A DNA stretch of 6,504 bases, taken from assembly GCA_964429355.1 (NCBI GenBank), contig CAYSCH010000482.1:1-6504 (forward strand), given 5' to 3'. Position 1 is the stretch's first letter, and every line of letters begins with the position of its first letter. The position numbers and the translations under genes are program-made. This document shows, one piece after another, positions 5,914 through 6,504 of the stretch. Source of the stretch: JAAYAY01 sp964429355 (GTDB lineage Bacteria; Planctomycetota; Planctomycetia; Pirellulales; Thermoguttaceae). A model generated the notes under the pieces. It had not been told where the DNA came from and searched no databases. It saw only the letters and a program-made list of their open reading frames with translations.

Positions 5914-6183
5914 ACGATTCCGGTTTTCCATGCGGCAGTCTTGCAGACGCGACGCCATCGAGCTGAGAGACGCCTTGTGCCGGTTTATAGCCTACACGGC
6001 TCGAGCGCCCCAGCCGCGCCACCCCCCAGCTCATCCGAACCCGCATCCAGCGTCACGCTCTCCACCCGCAACGCCACTGGCTCCACCACCCCGCCATGAT
6101 CCCCCGCCAAGCATAACATCGATGGGCGCGCCGCCCGACCCCCACTTGATTCCCTTACCTGCTGCCCAATATCCCGCTCATCC

Positions 6184-6219
6184 CAGTACTGGCAGCGCTC
6201 TTCTGCGGACAGTACTGTC
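6184..6219. promoter_or_regulatory. Two palindromic sites sharing CAGTACTG, possible operator
   Basis: CAGTACTG at 6184-6191 and a 12-bp perfect palindrome GACAGTACTGTC at 6208-6219 share the same 8-bp core, with centres 26 bp apart. They lie just upstream of a TTGACA box. Paired palindromes in this position are typical of regulator sites, but no regulator or downstream gene is visible in the window. Confidence 0.3.
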
Positions 6220-6227
6220 AGCTCCCG

Positions 6228-6255
6228 TTGACAATAATTGAAACTGCGATATCTG
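6228..6255 (+). promoter_or_regulatory. Possible plus-strand promoter with a perfect -35
   Basis: TTGACA (6228-6233) matches the consensus -35 exactly. A weak -10, TATCTG (6250-6255), follows at 16 bp. The -10 is poor and no gene follows on the plus strand inside the window. Confidence 0.2.
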
Positions 6256-6300
6256 TGGCGCAACGAGCCTTCCGCCTCACGCCCGGAGTGTCGCCCCGCC

Positions 6301-6398
6301 CCCCTGTCTCCCGTCTCCCGTCTCCTGTCCCCTCTGTCCTCTGTCCTCCGTCCTCTGTTCCCCGCTCCCCGCTCCCCGCTCCTTGCTCCTTGCTCCCC
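6301..6398. repeat. Degenerate 7-bp tandem repeat, 14 units in register
   Basis: From 6301 to 6398 the sequence divides into 14 consecutive 7-bp units with no register slip. Three blocks of related units follow each other: CTCCCGT-type (6301-6328), GTCCTCT-type (6329-6356) and GCTCCCC/GCTCCTT-type (6357-6398). One strand is almost purely pyrimidine. The pattern resembles the short tandem heptamer repeats known from cyanobacteria and seen in other environmental bacterial genomes. Seven is not a multiple of three, so every frame is open and yields low-complexity peptides; I do not call a gene here. Confidence 0.85.
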
Positions 6399-6431
6399 TC
6401 CCCTCGTCCATGGGGTGGCCAAGAATAACGA

Positions 6432-6461
6432 TGTACAAATGTCTCCAATATCGTGTATACT
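6432..6461 (+). promoter_or_regulatory. Candidate sigma-70 promoter near the right edge
   Basis: TGTACA (6432-6437, 4 of 6) is followed after 18 bp by TATACT (6456-6461, 5 of 6). It would drive a plus-strand gene starting beyond the window. Local AT-richness after the GC-rich tandem repeat supports a promoter, but nothing downstream can be checked. Confidence 0.3.
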
Positions 6462-6504
6462 GACCCTCGACGTCTGGGTATCCCAAGAGCCCGACCCCGC
6501 GGCA

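Larger units (their letters stand above)
5914..6300. other. Region without a supportable gene
   Basis: About 390 bp with no convincing gene. The plus-strand frame across it is proline-rich and has third-position use unlike a gene. On the minus strand, about 5985-6240 has a more coding-like pattern (for example GVVEPVALRVESVTLDAGSDE) but no start, family match or Shine-Dalgarno, so it may be a gene remnant. The palindromic sites at 6184-6219 and the TTGACA box at 6228 are listed separately. Confidence 0.5.

Noticed and set aside
5840..6241. Plus-strand open frame of 133 codons, proline-rich in its second half.
   Set aside because: It lacks a Shine-Dalgarno, has third-position use unlike the neighbouring genes, and covers the minus-strand promoter and direct repeats.
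6218..6486. Several overlapping open frames on both strands across the heptamer tract.
   Set aside because: A 7-bp repeat without stops keeps every frame open. The peptides are repetitive Pro/Ser or Arg/Gly/Glu strings and are artefacts of the repeat.
6439..6504. Possible partial plus-strand gene start (ATG at 6439, open to the edge).
   Set aside because: No Shine-Dalgarno, it overlaps the candidate promoter, and only 22 codons are visible.

Overview
The window looks like a piece of a planctomycete-type bacterial chromosome. This is an inference from gene content: a Tat-exported aldo/keto reductase, a secreted GH99-like/DUF5010 protein, a secreted M28 peptidase and a DUF4240 protein. The GC-rich coding, loose gene packing and a degenerate 7-bp repeat tract fit the same picture. 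No rRNA, tRNA, CRISPR array or complete transposase gene was seen.

Layout. Positions 1-3497 hold three genes on the minus strand, read from right to left. They are a secreted DUF5010/GH99-like protein (1953-3497), a secreted M28 zinc peptidase (627-1841) and a cytoplasmic DUF4240 protein (91-591). The last two are 35 bp apart and probably co-transcribed. A 215-bp divergent promoter region (3498-3712) separates them from a plus-strand Tat-dependent aldo/keto reductase (3713-4699).

Positions 4700-5182 carry no gene and are the most structured part of the window. An imperfect inverted repeat of about 254 bp (4749-5002) has further nested stems inside it. It abuts a second inverted repeat (4999-5145) whose 24/25-matching arms enclose a perfect 28-bp hairpin with a 3-nt loop (5044-5102). 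Together they form one composite block of about 400 bp between two convergent genes. It could be a small non-autonomous mobile element, a structured RNA, or both.

Next comes a small minus-strand membrane-anchored protein of unknown function (5306-5788). Its frame stays open for 40 more codons after an in-frame TGA, down to 5183. Its upstream region has a clear extended -10 promoter and a pair of 15-bp direct repeats. The rest (5914-6504) has no supportable gene. It contains palindromic sites beside a perfect TTGACA box, a short stretch with coding-like minus-strand composition, a regular 7-bp tandem repeat (14 units, 6301-6398) and a possible plus-strand promoter near the right edge.

How the genes fit together. 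The secreted GH99-like protein, peptidase and reductase suggest processing of polymers and carbonyl compounds outside the cytoplasm, but nothing ties them to one pathway. No defence or biosynthetic system is evident. The unexplained content is in the intergenic DNA.
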